Of a stretch of 64,000 bases of DNA, positions 24,913 through 36,529 are shown one piece after another (within the stretch, counting starts at the first letter, position 1; each line of letters opens with the position of its first letter). The position numbers and the translations under genes are program-made. The notes beneath the pieces are model-generated. The model saw only the letters and a program-made list of their open reading frames with translations, was not told where the DNA came from and ran no database searches. Source of the DNA: Callaeas wilsoni (lineage: Eukaryota > Chordata > Aves > Passeriformes > Callaeidae); NCBI GenBank assembly GCA_013398955.1, contig VWPU01001267.1, positions 1 to 64,000 on the forward strand, written 5' to 3'.

Positions 24913-26533
24913 AAACCTAAAAGAAGAGCAGCTGCCTAAAGTTAGTAATCTACACATATTTTTCTAACAGATAATCAAACAAATGAATGATGCATGTGTT
25001 AAAAATTACCCCAGGCAACTATAAATTATGTACTTGCCCTGGATGCAGTAACAAATTCTTTAACTTTACATTACCATAGATCAGCCTCTTCTAACCCTGT
25101 AGAGCAGTCATATGCTATCACATTATACATAACACAGTTCAGTTTGTGATAGAATAATTGATCTGAATAATTACTCATGCATCAAAACACAAGAGTAAAA
25201 AGAATCTACATTCACTTAATGAATGCATCAATAGGTGCTGCATAGCATAACTTACCCCTTCACTCATCAATATACCTGCCACTTATTTGAAAGAATTGGA
25301 CAGAGAAGAAGTAAAAATTATCTTAGGGAATTTATTTAAAGAGTTTGAATACAGCCACATGCATGGCAAAACTTAGGAAAAAGAATACACTTCCAATAAC
25401 TCCTGGATAAAGAGGATGCTGCTGGAGCACTGTAAGACCAGCAGCAAGGAACACCTACACTGCAGTGGGATGTAGGTAGACCCAGAGTTCAGTGCAACCC
25501 TCCCACAACCCTTTTGGTCACAGCGTGGCTGAAATTCTGGGGTTTACAGTCTCTTTTACATGCAATGGCTTCTTTATAAACCACAAAGTGTCAGTTTTGC
25601 CCTGTCTGAAAAATAGGACTTCTGGCATCTGCTGGGCAATGCTATCTGGAAGCGCCCTTTCTGCAGGCCAGATCACCAGTGCCATTCACCAGTTCTGTAA
25701 AGTCTGGGTATTTCTTAACCCCTGTATGCCCCAACCGTTCATTTCATTTCAGCCCAACCAGCTTCCAGAAGGGATTTGTCTGTGCTACAGAGTCAAAAGC
25801 AAACTGTGGTTTTCAATCTTATGCTCAAACTAACAGAGCAAAGAAATGTATATTAAAATTTACTTTTACTTAGGGATTTTTAAAAAATAACAGTTTGGGG
25901 TGAGAGTTAAGAAATATGATGAAGGCATTCTATAGCTAAATGGATATTAATATAGTTATTTATTAGGTTTCTGAAACCAGTCCCAGGTAGGCTGATGAAA
26001 AATGAGTCTGAGAGGTAGTGGTGAACATCAGCTTTTGGCTCCATTGTGTGATAGAAGTTCATATGGGCAAATGAGCAAAGTACTGGAACTCTCTAAATAG
26101 TAGATCTGAAGAGGAGGCCATAGAGGCTGGGTGAAAGGTAAAGGAGTTTGACAGGTTAGCTTACAGTGAGGACAATCTTGCACTGAAACATAGGCAGTAG
26201 AGCTGTAGAATCCTACAAGAACAATATTTACTTTAGCCAGTGTAGGTGACATGATGCTGGGCAGTGTTAGACCTCTAATGTCTGCTCTTTCTGAAGATGT
26301 CACTGAGGCAATTTCATCACAGGAACCTCATAACCAATAGCCATAGAAAATAATGTCAGGTGAGTTTATATAATACACATAACAATGGATGCCTGTTCAG
26401 CAGTCAGATAGAAAACTCTGCTGACTGCCTCTTTATGTTCAAACACCCCCTGCACACATAAAAGGTTTCACAGACAAATTGTTACAGTACTGACTCTGGA
26501 AGGATTTTAACATTAGAAAACTTGTGGAATGTT

Positions 26534-26566
26534 CAAACAAACAAACAAGCAAACAAATAAACAAAT
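26534..26566. repeat. (CAAA)n microsatellite, imperfect
   Basis: About eight CAAA units with two substitutions (CAAG, TAAA) give a run of about 33 bases. It sits within a 69-codon frame whose KQTNKQTNKQ peptide is produced by the repeat and is not evidence of a gene. Confidence 0.9.
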
Positions 26567-29400
26567 CTTGAGCCTTCTTCACACAGCTCACACACTGAAT
26601 AAAAACAACAGTCCAATATTTTCTGGAAGTCAAAAATCAGATATATGTCATGTTTCATGGAGATTCTGCGTCCAGGTACATGCCATTACCTACATAACAA
26701 GAACATTAACACACAGAACTGAGCTCAAAGCATATTGACATTTTAGGCACTTTGCCAATGACCAGGAAATTAAGAAAACAGAAGGGGAAATATCACATTA
26801 ATAATCGTTTACTAGAATTCTACACTCTGTATGAGAAAAAGATCCTGAAAGCCGTGAATCCACAATGATGTAGGCTCTCACAAATCGAGAAGGAAGGTAT
26901 GACGCCAATAATGTACAAATGGAAAATAATAACTCAGCTGTGTAAATCCTTTTAGTAAGTCAGATGAACAATCAATGATATACTACAGAAAGTGTCTCTA
27001 GTAATACATACGGCTACTCAAAGATCAGTCAAAAAGAGCAGAGCAAAAGCAGGTCAAAGCAATTACAAGAATTACATCTCTGCTGTCACATATGACAAGA
27101 TTATCTACACTCAGGGTCTTTTAAAATGTACCAGAATCCTAAGGACATGGTGGTGAGAGAATTGTTGGTATGTCACAGTGGTATTTAAGTACTGATTATG
27201 CCTAATAAAATCTACAAAAGAGAATGTAAAAATATAAATCTAATACATTTTGTGAATATTTTTCCTGAAAATATAACACAAGTGAGGGAACGATAATTAC
27301 TTTGATAGAAGCAGTTCTCTAAAACTTCCTGAAATCTAAGATTCCTGCTGTTTGATTCCTTGAGGGGACAACCACTGCTCACTGCTTGACTATAATTCTC
27401 CAGAGTGGGATGAAAAACATGATCACTTTGGTCTACAAAAGTCTACACAGCCTGGCTTGCAAGCAGCCCTCAAGCTGCAGAACATGATTCCCTTTTGTGT
27501 TGATTTCGATGAACACCCTCACCTATATATAACTTTTAATATATTTTTTTCTCTTTTCATGATAATTATAAATGGCTGTAAAGGTGTGTAGGTGTTCTTT
27601 GATGTACTCTGTCACTGCACTATTCTTTTTGACTTATTACTACACTAACTACCATTTTTTACACATTGAACGAATCCTGATAGAAAACGAAATATGTTGA
27701 AAGGCACGTACAACCAGCCATAACTGGAAGCAGCACTTGCTTGAGCTTTATATTGCTATCCCTGAGCACAGAGAACATGTCTCTAGGATAGGGGTAAAGC
27801 ACAAAATATTGGCACTGTGAAGAAATACTTTCTCCTTATTTCTGTCTTAAAATGGTTTGCTTTTACACTATTACACCTCCTTTGAGGCAATTTCTTCTGT
27901 ATTAAATGCAAGCGGAGACAGAGCAGATGAGATTATTCAGGAAGATATCAGGCATAGGATAGATTTTAACTTTGCCTTTGAATTAGGGACTACCTTTATA
28001 TTGTCTCAGAATTTTACTCTGAGATAGATAACTCGTATCTCAATGCACTTTCATGGGCTAGTTGGTAGTTGATATCTCAATACCCCTTGTATCTCAATAC
28101 CTCTTTATTTATACCTAAAGACTTATGTGAATTCTACATCCACTACCTATTCTGGAAAGGATAAACAGTAAATGGTGAGATTGAAGATGTATTAATAAAG
28201 ATACTCTAATAATAATTAAAAAATCATTAGCACTCCCAAAAATAACAAAATATTGGACATTAGCTTCAAAAATCAAACCTATTGGAATGAGAAGGCATCT
28301 CAATTAAGGCAGATATAAGTATGGGTAGCCAAATCATTAGCATTCCCAGATTTCTCCCTTCACTTGTCCCAAAAAATTCTCAGTGTGCCACTTTTACTCA
28401 TCTATTTTTTTCAATTGCAAGCTGATTACTATTCTACCAGTAAAATGTGCTTATGTCTTGAATTAATAAACACTCATCGTTTCTACAGGCAAAATCTTGA
28501 TCTGTCCAGCTGATGCCTTCCTTCTTCAACATGCTACTTTTCATTTACAACTGGTCTTCCAGTCATCTGTTGATGACTGTTCACTCAACAGAGAGAAAAA
28601 CTGTGGGGTTATAATCTTATGCAATATATGAGTGGTAATGCATTTCATAGGGTAAGATAGGATAAGCAGCTCCCTGCAAAAGTAGCATTGCTATTAGAGC
28701 TTGCCATCACTTAAAACAAGAAGAAAATTTAGATAGAAAATGTTGTATCTTAAAACTCCTTTTCAATGAATCAGGTATTATCTCAGTTTGAGATTTTAAT
28801 GCTAAATACTTTACATTAAGAAAAAAAATTAGTATCGGCAGAAGCTTAGTCCCAGTGATTTTGTGAAACTTTAAGATCCTGAAATCACTCTCCACTGTTA
28901 TAAATATTGTCTACAAAAGCTTTCAGGTTTACTTTCAATGTGTTTTTTTCTTGGTGTTTGCCATTCTGCTATGTCTGAATTCTGACTATTTTAGCAGCTT
29001 CTCGCCTGTGAAACTTCAAGATGTTTGTTCACTGGTATACCCCAAGTACTGATTTTTCTGACATTGAAAAACTCCTACTTATGTCATTCCACAGTATGAC
29101 ATCAGTTTATCTTGCTCTTGGGGCTGTTCTGTCATGTCTGGGGGTTTGTAAAACTAGCAAAAATAAGATGATTTAAGCAATGATAATATAAGTCTTGCTG
29201 TGTTACCATAAATGAATATTTCTTTATGCTTATTGCTGTATTTTTTCCCAGTGTAACCCTTACCCTTAAAAATCAAAAACAGCTCATCCATAACCACAGA
29301 AGACAAGCCAAACTTTCCCAGAGAGAGAGTTTTCAGGATAGCCTTCAAAGAACATACCATTATATTCTGAGAATGCACTCCCTTCCCTCTGCTATTTTAA

Positions 29401-29818
29401 GTGCTCCTTAGGAAGCTATAATAATTACTGTGCTCATCAGCTGTAGTAATTGTAGGGAAGAATTTTCATATCAAACAGAGTTTGCATTGCTATGGCAACA
29501 CAGGCAGTAATAACAGTGTGGACCATTTTAGAACGGGGATCCCCAGTCAGAGATCTGAAGCACCTGCAGGTGCAAAGGATTTTTCCATGTGCTAGAAGTC
29601 CTCTTCTAACAGCAAAAAAGGCAACAATTTGGGGGGAAAGAAAGAAACACAAACCAAAATCAATGAAACACCCAACCACGCAGCCTGTAAGGGCCTATTC
29701 TAATACTACACTGCTTTGCTGTTAGAGCATCGCTGCTACAATCAGAATAATTGACAAATAAAACAGCCTGTAACTGATAGAAATGCCTCTTTCTGCCTTT
29801 CTGGTAGTGTACTGCAGC
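29401..29818. other. Balanced-composition stretch, unidentified
   Basis: This segment is less AT-rich than its flanks and open on both strands (80 codons minus at 29437-29679; 77 codons plus at 29492-29725). Neither peptide is recognisable. It includes the RFX/octamer-like site above and lies directly before the long inverted repeat at 29819-29886. Confidence 0.35.
29481..29499. promoter_or_regulatory. Octamer-like plus X-box-like site pair (candidate)
   Basis: TTTGCAT at 29481-29487 is an octamer-type core. It overlaps ATTGCTATGGCAAC (29486-29499), which is close to the RFX X-box form GTTGCCATGGCAAC: the right half-site RGCAAC is intact and the left half-site has two changes. These are motif matches only, and nothing in the sequence shows that the site is used. 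Confidence 0.25.
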
Positions 29819-29886
29819 CTAAAAGAGGGTGTAAATTATAATGGGATGTGAGTGCTAAATTTAAGCACATTCACACCCTCTTTAAG
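29819..29886. repeat. Long inverted repeat able to form a 68-base hairpin
   Basis: The left arm CTAAAAGAGGGTGT (29819-29832) pairs with the right arm ACACCCTCTTTAAG (29873-29886) at 13 of 14 positions. Inside, GTGCT (29852-29856) pairs with AGCAC (29864-29868) around a 7-base loop. The internal loop between the stems is strongly asymmetric (19 versus 4 bases). An alternative pairing of TGTGA with TCACA competes with the outer stem. Overall length is in the pre-miRNA range, but the asymmetry is atypical. Confidence 0.8.
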
Positions 29887-30645
29887 GATCCTTCATGTTA
29901 CAAGAGCTACAAAAGAAACTTAGACTTATCTACTTGTAGAAGTTATTCCAAAATAAATCAGAGTGCCACTTTTAAAGTGCAGTGGTTACTCTGAAGTAGA
30001 TCCCTATGCGGGAACTCTTATTCTGCAGAATATTTCCTTTGTTCCTCTTTGAAATTTACCTTAATCCACTTGAGATAACCAGAAAAAGTCTCTCTTTGCA
30101 AGCTATTCCAGTCAATTTCCCAGTAAAGCTTTTCCTGTAAGTGCAATCAAACCTAGTGACTGAAAGTACTGGTTTTAATGGTCTATTCTAATGCTAGGAT
30201 TTCCAGGAATAATGAAAATTTGCATTATGAGAAATAACATAGAAATAACAAAAGTCAGTTTTCAGAAACAGGCAGCCATTTTTAGCTCATTTGAGAATGA
30301 AGTCCACAGTGTGATTTCATTTTGAAAGAGTTACCCCTTGATGCAAATTTTCTATCACAGATATTTTTACAGGGCATCAAAACTGTGGTTATATATTGGA
30401 ATCCTTTCACAGCAGCCCATTAACAAGGTTCCAGCCTCGCCTGCACCTGGACTTTTACTTCTCCTTTTGTCCTACAGCTACTGTTTCCTCAGTCATAATA
30501 ATCTGGCAATTTGTACAGGCCCACTCTTCACTAGAACTGTGTGATTAAATATCCACGTATTCCGGTTAGTCTCTTTTTTACTTTAGTGGATTATTTTAAT
30601 GGTCTGGTTTCGATCACAACCCAAAACCAGGCTGAATTTGTATAA

Positions 30646-30672
30646 CAAGGTAACTGGTAACCTTGGCCAAGG
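30646..30672. repeat. Overlapping palindromes with CCTTGG/CCAAGG cores
   Basis: CAAGGTAACTGGTAACCTTG is an imperfect 20-base palindrome (16 of 20 positions symmetric). It overlaps the perfect 12-base palindrome CCTTGGCCAAGG (30661-30672). The latter contains TTGGC and GCCAA half-sites of NFI type without a normal 5-base spacer. Function is unknown. Confidence 0.8.
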
Positions 30673-32391
30673 TGGATGTGTTAGGACCATGGGAACTAAC
30701 TACTGTTGACAGGATTCTCCTCAGTTTTCCCCAAGGAAAACTTTATTGTTAGTGAGGAGTTAACTACAAAGTATAAGCAGCAAAATGTATCCAACAGATT
30801 GAGACTAGAAATTTTTCCTTCTATGTTTGCACCTAAATGCCATTTTGTCACTCCCACCTAAACAAGGAAAATGATCACCGTGCTCTTAGGAAATGGGCAC
30901 AAACTCAAAGTACTGCAAAGGCAGCCCGCTTTCTCTTTTTTTAATTTCAAGTTTTAGTTCATGCAAATTTCATGAACATGAAGTTAGGGCCAGAAAGCAC
31001 TGAGGGCATTTTGGATTTGAGCTGCACTGCTGACTGTTCCGGGAAAGCCCCAGCAGAGCTTCTGAACAGTAGTTTAGAGCTGTAGGCTTCACTCAGAAAC
31101 CTGTAACACAATGCTTTCTTGTCCCATTGCAACTTACAAACAAGTGGGATTTTTACTCACTGCTTTTCTGTAGACATCTCTTATTATACACGCCGTGAAC
31201 CACAGGAAATTAGCAATTTTTCCATGTTGCCTGCATTCTGGCAATATTGTGGATAAGGACAGTGTTATGGATAAGGACAAGAGGAATAACCCCACACTGA
31301 TTTCACAATTTGTTAATTCAGATCACATTTGGTTCTAGTTCTTGGTAAATTACCACAGAATGAGAACTGGATGTTAAATGCTTGATTTCACTGAATACAT
31401 AATATTTGGCTTCTAAGAATATTGGTTCAGCTTCTCAGCTTTGTACCTCTATATTCTGATGATTCAAAGAAATGTGGCTTCCTTTCCAGTGCAGATTTCC
31501 TAGTAAAAAGAATTTCCAAGTGGGAGAGTAGAATTGGCTGTAGCTATACCAGACAAACATATATACATACCTGAGCATTTCAGCACATTGAGTATTCTGG
31601 GGAAGGTGTATAGCTAGACCTGTTGTAAATCTTTGGTCCTTGAGAGATTAATGTAATAAAAAGTCCAAAGCAGTCAGTTAAAGACTAGACCTGCTTAGGT
31701 CTGCAGTGTGGCTGATCCAGAAATGGTCTTGATCACCATAAAGAATGAAAATTCTGCAAACAAACCTCTTTTAGTCACCAACCAGGAGAAGACAGAGATC
31801 ACACCATCAAGTCCATCTCATCCAAGATAATTCAAAGTCCTTCAAAAGCCTGTAGGATTTTAATTGAAGAGAAAAAAGAATCTTATTCTAGTATGGTAGA
31901 TTACTTTAGCCATGGAAAGGTAGTTGCTATTCTGGTATCGATTGAGTTCCTAGAATACATTTTTAAGTTTGGCTTTTGCTTCACATTATTCTTTAAACTG
32001 ACGTTTAAACTGACGATAAGAAAGAGATAGATGATTGGATTGAGTCTCAGTCTAAGCAGGAAAAAGAACTTTTAGAGAGAAGAGGGACTCACATAGGCTA
32101 TAGTATGACACTGTTACCTTCTTGTCAGGCAGAAAAGAAACAGATCTACCTATATTTACATTTACATTCTCAAATTAAGAATAACATAAACTGAACCATA
32201 AGCACATTGTAGGCCTTGAAAAATCAAATTGAACACTGAGCATTTCTTATTTTTTTAATTACTGATTATTTAGCCTTGCTTATTGCTCATAAAATATCAT
32301 TTATAACTATTCTTCCATTAATATAGAATAACATACCTTTTATAAAGATAAGAGTTAAACACATTCTTTAAGCTATCAAGAGAGTATTTTG

Positions 32392-32420
32392 TTTTTCTCC
32401 CTTCCTTTTTTTTCTTTTTT
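32392..32420 (+). repeat. 29-base pyrimidine tract
   Basis: An unbroken C/T run (TTTTTCTCCCTTCCTTTTTT and onward) follows a G and ends before GAACCCC. It is a possible polypyrimidine tract, but no AG acceptor with an exon behind it is seen. Such tracts are common in introns and intergenic DNA. Confidence 0.85.
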
Positions 32421-33429
32421 GAACCCCAAAAAAGATTTTCAAGATTTTGTTGACTTAGAAACTACTAACTACAGGTCGATATGATTCAATGTAGAAAAAG
32501 CTTTGCCTCCCATCAAAGCCTATTCTATTCAGGGTGAATGGTTTAACATTTTACTTCTAAATTCCTTATAGCATGGATAGCCACCCATGTGCCCCTGCAT
32601 ACTCTTTCATATCATTACTAATGTGGTTCTGTGGACTACAGATGCTGTCCTTGAGGTTAAGACCTGTGCATTTCAGCTCAGTAATCTGAGTTTTTTTCTA
32701 GGTTTTATGTTATTTTCTCCAATGTTACATTACCAGATACAATTATTCAAATTTCCTCTATCGGGAATGGAAGCAAATTTTTTTTTTTTAACTTTTCTTC
32801 ATTCCTTGATTCATCAAATCCAATTTTTCTACAAGTATGACTTTAGGAAGGAATTTTCTCTGTCTGCTGACATGTTTCTGAGAAAAATTTTGCCTATATG
32901 TTCAAAACTTGAGCAGGTAAAAATCATTCCACCAGAGAATTCAAAATACACACTGTAATATTTTTATTTGTTTTTCTCCATGTAGCTTTAAATAAGTAAT
33001 CTTAGTTTTCATTTTTAGAGAAGAAAAACCCCTCAGTAGTGTTCAGTGTTCATGTTTTCCTCGTCCTTCTTCTATTGGTCATATGCTTTGCCTGAGCAGA
33101 TTAAAAAAACCCATACATAGATTTCACAGCTATGTTGCTCTCTAATAATTCATTAAATTGTCTGCTAAATTGAGTCTTTTTTTTCTCAAAATGTGTGGGA
33201 ATGAAGAATGTACATCCACAAAAATGTCATTCAAATAGGCAGATAAGCATAAGAAGACAAAAAGACATGAGTACATTACATCAGATATTTAATTATGAAA
33301 AATAAAGATGAAGTCAAAATTACTTTAAGACAAATTTCAGGGAGCAGAAATAAATACAGTAAATGTTACTGAAGACATCAGTAGGTGTAAGCATGTTACA
33401 TAAATGTTAGTCTGTAGTGTCTGTGCAGG

Positions 33430-33850
33430 TATTTAACTGTGATTAACAGTTTCCAGGAAATGTCTCCTCGACCTCCGTGAGTCGGTGGCTGACTCTCCTG
33501 ATGTAACACTGAGTGGCCTCATTAGCCACATGGGAGAGTAGGCCAGGCCAAAAGTGCCCTCTTTGTCCCAGAACTTTTCACCTCTCACCTTCTGCAGGTT
33601 CAGCTTCTTGGTCGTTGGGAACAGTTGCACCTGCGAGCAAAGGCTGTGACCCTGAGTGGCTGTGCAGCTGCAAAACCATGAGCACATGCTGCTTCAAAGG
33701 GGACTGGACATCCATGAGTCCTTTCCCTGGAGCCAGCAGAAGGCCAACATCCGAAATGACCATCACAGGCATCATTACACCCTCTAGAGTGTGACCAGCA
33801 CACGTCTGGCAGTGCTGACAAATAAATTCTGGAACAAAAAGAAGCATGGA
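33430..33850 (-). other. GC-richer block, possible old retrocopy or exon, unidentified
   Basis: About 420 bases are richer in G, C and CpG (at least seven CpGs) than the AT-rich DNA on both sides. The minus strand is open over most of its length if frames are joined: an 89-codon frame (33578-33847) and an 84-codon frame (33433-33687) overlap, and a third of 97 codons (33600-33893) covers the same ground. The plus strand also has a 93-codon frame (33513-33794). I recognise none of the peptides. Overlap of open frames on both strands fits GC-rich DNA without stops as well as it fits a frameshifted pseudogene, so no product is proposed. Confidence 0.25.
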
Positions 33851-34599
33851 AGCATATGGTTTGATGATGAAATCCTAACTGTGTGGAAGTCAATTGTCAG
33901 AATCCAATTGATTCAGAGGTGGACTATTACCCCTTATTATTAATCAGTGTATTTTTAATGTGAATACATAGGTGTGTATATGTGTACGTATACACGTGCA
34001 TATTCATTATGTACCTGAAGCAGTATTTTGCATTCACCGAGAATGCTTTATAATAAAGCGTTTGCATTATTAAAGTTCTTTCTTGCAGAAATATTTTCTA
34101 TCATTGTGCAGTAAATCATAAAATGGCAAAATGAGGCAGAGTTGGCTTATTTTTGAATGATATAAACATAATTTGATTTTTTGTAGAACCCATTTATGGC
34201 AGCTTTCAAAGCTTGCTGTACTGAAAATGTGCAAATAAAAAAAATTTAATCTAACCATGTTCCTGCTTTAGGCACTATATCTTCGTATCCTTCACTCTTT
34301 ATTTTAATTTTAATTAGGAGATCCATTAAAAATCCCTGATATTTATTGAATGGAAAAAAATCCAGTGTAAATACCTTTTTTAATTATTATCGTATTTGCA
34401 GACATAATATAGATAATAAAGTCAAACATAAAAATTAGTAAGACTATAAAATGAACCAAGTCTATTTTATACACGTAAAGATAGAAGGTTATTTACAAAA
34501 TTGGCAAACATATCTGACGAGAACAGCATCTGCGTTAAAGGCTGATTTAATTTTACTTTTGTAATTTTAATTTAAGATTTTACCCCTTAATCTTGTCAT
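33851..34599. other. AT-rich non-coding stretch
   Basis: Contains the alternating purine-pyrimidine run at 33972-34003 and a small palindrome GCTTTATAATAAAGC at 34045-34059 (7-bp arms around one base). No gene recognised. Confidence 0.55.
33972..34003. repeat. 32-base perfect alternating purine-pyrimidine run
   Basis: Every base from 33972 to 34003 alternates purine/pyrimidine without a break, mixing GT, AT, AC and GC steps (for example GTGTACGTATACACGTGCAT). It is not a simple (GT)n microsatellite. Such runs favour left-handed Z-DNA under supercoiling. It also contains GTGTA and TACAC as a short inverted repeat around CGTA. Confidence 0.9.
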
Positions 34600-34760
34600 T
34601 GGTCTGGGCACAGCACTGTAGAGTGCTTTGTGACATGCATGTGACATGCTTTGATTATAATCCCAGATCTAACTGGGTGACCTTGGACAACTGATTCCTG
34701 AACTTGTTTTTTTTCACCATCAGTAGGGGAAGTAGAGTCTTTGTCTGTTTAGATGTTTCT
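34600..34760 (+). mobile_element. MIR-like tRNA-core SINE relic
   Basis: GATTATAATCCCAGATCTAA, then CTGGGTGACCTTGGACAACT, then a pyrimidine-rich stretch, CACCATCAGTAGGGG and TTTGTCTGTTTAGATG follow in order the tRNA-derived B-box-like block, the CORE block (GTGACCTTGGGCAAGTC type) and the 3' block (TTGTCTATTTAGATTG type) of the amniote MIR family. Just upstream, GTGACATGC is duplicated with an 11-base period (34630-34638, 34641-34649). Diverged and inactive. Confidence 0.65.
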
Positions 34761-36529
34761 TGACTAGTAGGATGGAAATGGTCATCCTTATCTGTTATGT
34801 AAAGATGCTACAGGGATTTGGCAACTAATATGTGCAAACTGCTGCTTGTGAATATTAAAAGTAGACAGTTAAGTGCTATTTACTTGGTTTTACAATTATA
34901 TAAATTACTTTATTTATAAAAAAGGAACTAGAAAATATTCCATGGTGTTTTTAAAAATAAGGCCTTCTCATGTTCCAGAATCATGTTATGATAGGAGTTG
35001 GTCAAAGCAGATGATTTGAAAACTGCAAGAGAGTATATGCACTAATAAATATGCTATGCATGATGCAATGTAAGCTGGGTTTTTCTAATCACATCTCCAT
35101 TTATAACAATTTTTAAAGCAGAGAGCACAAGAGACATCATAACTGAAGGAAATATCAGTGACTAATTATGAACAAAAATAATAAATGCTTTTTCTCAGTT
35201 ATGAATCAAGATGTGAAACAATCATTAATTTGTACAGTTTTGGAAGAACAGTTTCTGATAAGTCACACATCTCTTGTACTGTCAAGCTAAAGGGAACAGA
35301 TCCAAGTTTGGGGAAGAATTTGTTTCATCTCGTAGCTGGAACATTTGCAAATATTACTGTGCCATTTTCTCACTGGAGCTCCCCAGCTAGAGGCTGTAAA
35401 CTTCACAGCTAATGCACATGAACAGTAAATCACCTGCATCAGTCCAAATGATCTTTCCAAACTATTTCAAGTTTAGATATCTGATATTACACTGTATGGG
35501 ATAAAAATCTTCATAGTCTTGGTTATCTGTGGTGATTTTAATGGCAGAGAAGTGGAACAAAGAGCTTGACTCTGATGGGTTAAACTACTGCAAAGAGTTG
35601 GTTAACTTGACTTTGATTGCATTCCAAAGTCTGACATCTACAAGCAACTACAAGCAGACTGCAAAGATGGAGAAAATAATTATTTCTGAAAAAAATATAT
35701 AGTTAGTCGCAAATCTCCACCAAGAGTGATGATTCTAAAGAAGAGCAAGAAAATATCCCAATGAGACTGTGGCTTTGATAATCTTATGGGCTTCACAGGC
35801 TTTTAAATTATCTGACAACAGTAAGATCCCCCAAATGAAGACAGAGTTCTGCACCAAGTTGTTTCTGACAGGGGAAGCAGAAGAAGAAGGAGAGAGGAAG
35901 AACAGATTTGGTGAAAGAACCAGCAGAGGAAACTTATTCTTGCTGCTCTTCCTGCTGCTATTGTGGCCTGGGAATCATGGCCAGTTTGCTGCTGGTGGTC
36001 TTGTATACCATCAAGTTTGGTCTTAGAATCATTATTTTGCATATTGCAAAATAATGGCAACTATCCATCAAACCTGCTGTCCCCAAATTTTGAAAACCTG
36101 GGAAGAAATAAAAACGTTCAGCTAAAATGAATCACTTAAAAGTTATCAATGTTTGGGGGTGATGAAAAATTCATAAATGACTCTTGAGCTTAGATAAATT
36201 GTCAATGTTCTGAAATTATTACACACTGAAAATTTGTATACTGTCTCTCTGTTGAGCAGCTAGATTAACAGAGTTTGTATAAATTAAGCAGGCAATTGAA
36301 CATATTACTATAACCATTCCTGTATATATGTCTTGTTCTGCAAAGTGATGTATGAGCAGTTATTTGTTATTAATCATAGACATAGATATGAAAAATAATA
36401 TTTCGGTGTGTACGTTAGACATTAATGTTTTGGTCTTGGGAAGTTTATTATTTTCACAGGGAAGATTCCATCAGCCCATTTGAAATATCTTCTGGAAACA
36501 GACTTAAAAATTAATATAGCTCAGGATTG
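34761..36529. other. AT-rich non-coding stretch
   Basis: No gene recognised. A 23-base pure purine tract lies at 35879-35901 inside an AGAAGAAGGAGAGAGG segment, followed by a CTGCTGCTCTTCC-like pyrimidine-rich segment. Together these give open frames on both strands (85 codons each, 35769-36060) that are composition effects. At 35530-35560 a GDFN tetrapeptide recalls LINE endonucleases but nothing around it agrees. Confidence 0.5.

Larger units (their letters stand above)
24013..29400. other. Unique AT-rich non-coding stretch
   Basis: No gene recognised. Contains a G11 run at 24898-24908 followed by AGGG, a (CAAA)n microsatellite at 26534-26566, and three copies of TATCTCAAT at 28036, 28073 and 28090. 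The segment 25440-25830 is more balanced in composition and holds a 113-codon plus-strand frame (25492-25833) with no recognised motif. Confidence 0.5.
29887..33429. other. Unique AT-rich non-coding stretch
   Basis: No genes recognised. Contains the palindrome cluster at 30646-30672 (separate entry), short direct repeats GGATAAGGACA near 31250-31280 and TTTAAACTGACG twice near 31993-32018, and a 29-base pyrimidine run at 32392-32420. A 123-codon plus-strand frame (32587-32958) is hydrophobic and F/L-rich, as T-rich DNA gives by itself, and has no family resemblance. Confidence 0.5.

Noticed and set aside
26529..26738. KQTNKQTNKQ peptide as a protein repeat
   Set aside because: Produced by the (CAAA)n microsatellite.
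31505..31560. DNA transposon relic, from TGTAGCTATACCAG
   Set aside because: The match is too short and isolated.
32587..32958. 123-codon plus-strand frame, hydrophobic, as a membrane protein
   Set aside because: The F/L/S-rich composition follows from T-rich DNA; no signal, domain or family resemblance.
35530..35600. LINE endonuclease remnant, from a GDFN tetrapeptide
   Set aside because: Only four residues agree, and neighbouring sequence does not follow CR1 or L2 endonuclease order.
35769..36060. Overlapping 85-codon frames on both strands as genes
   Set aside because: They arise from a purine-rich tract followed by a pyrimidine-rich tract, which removes stops on both strands.
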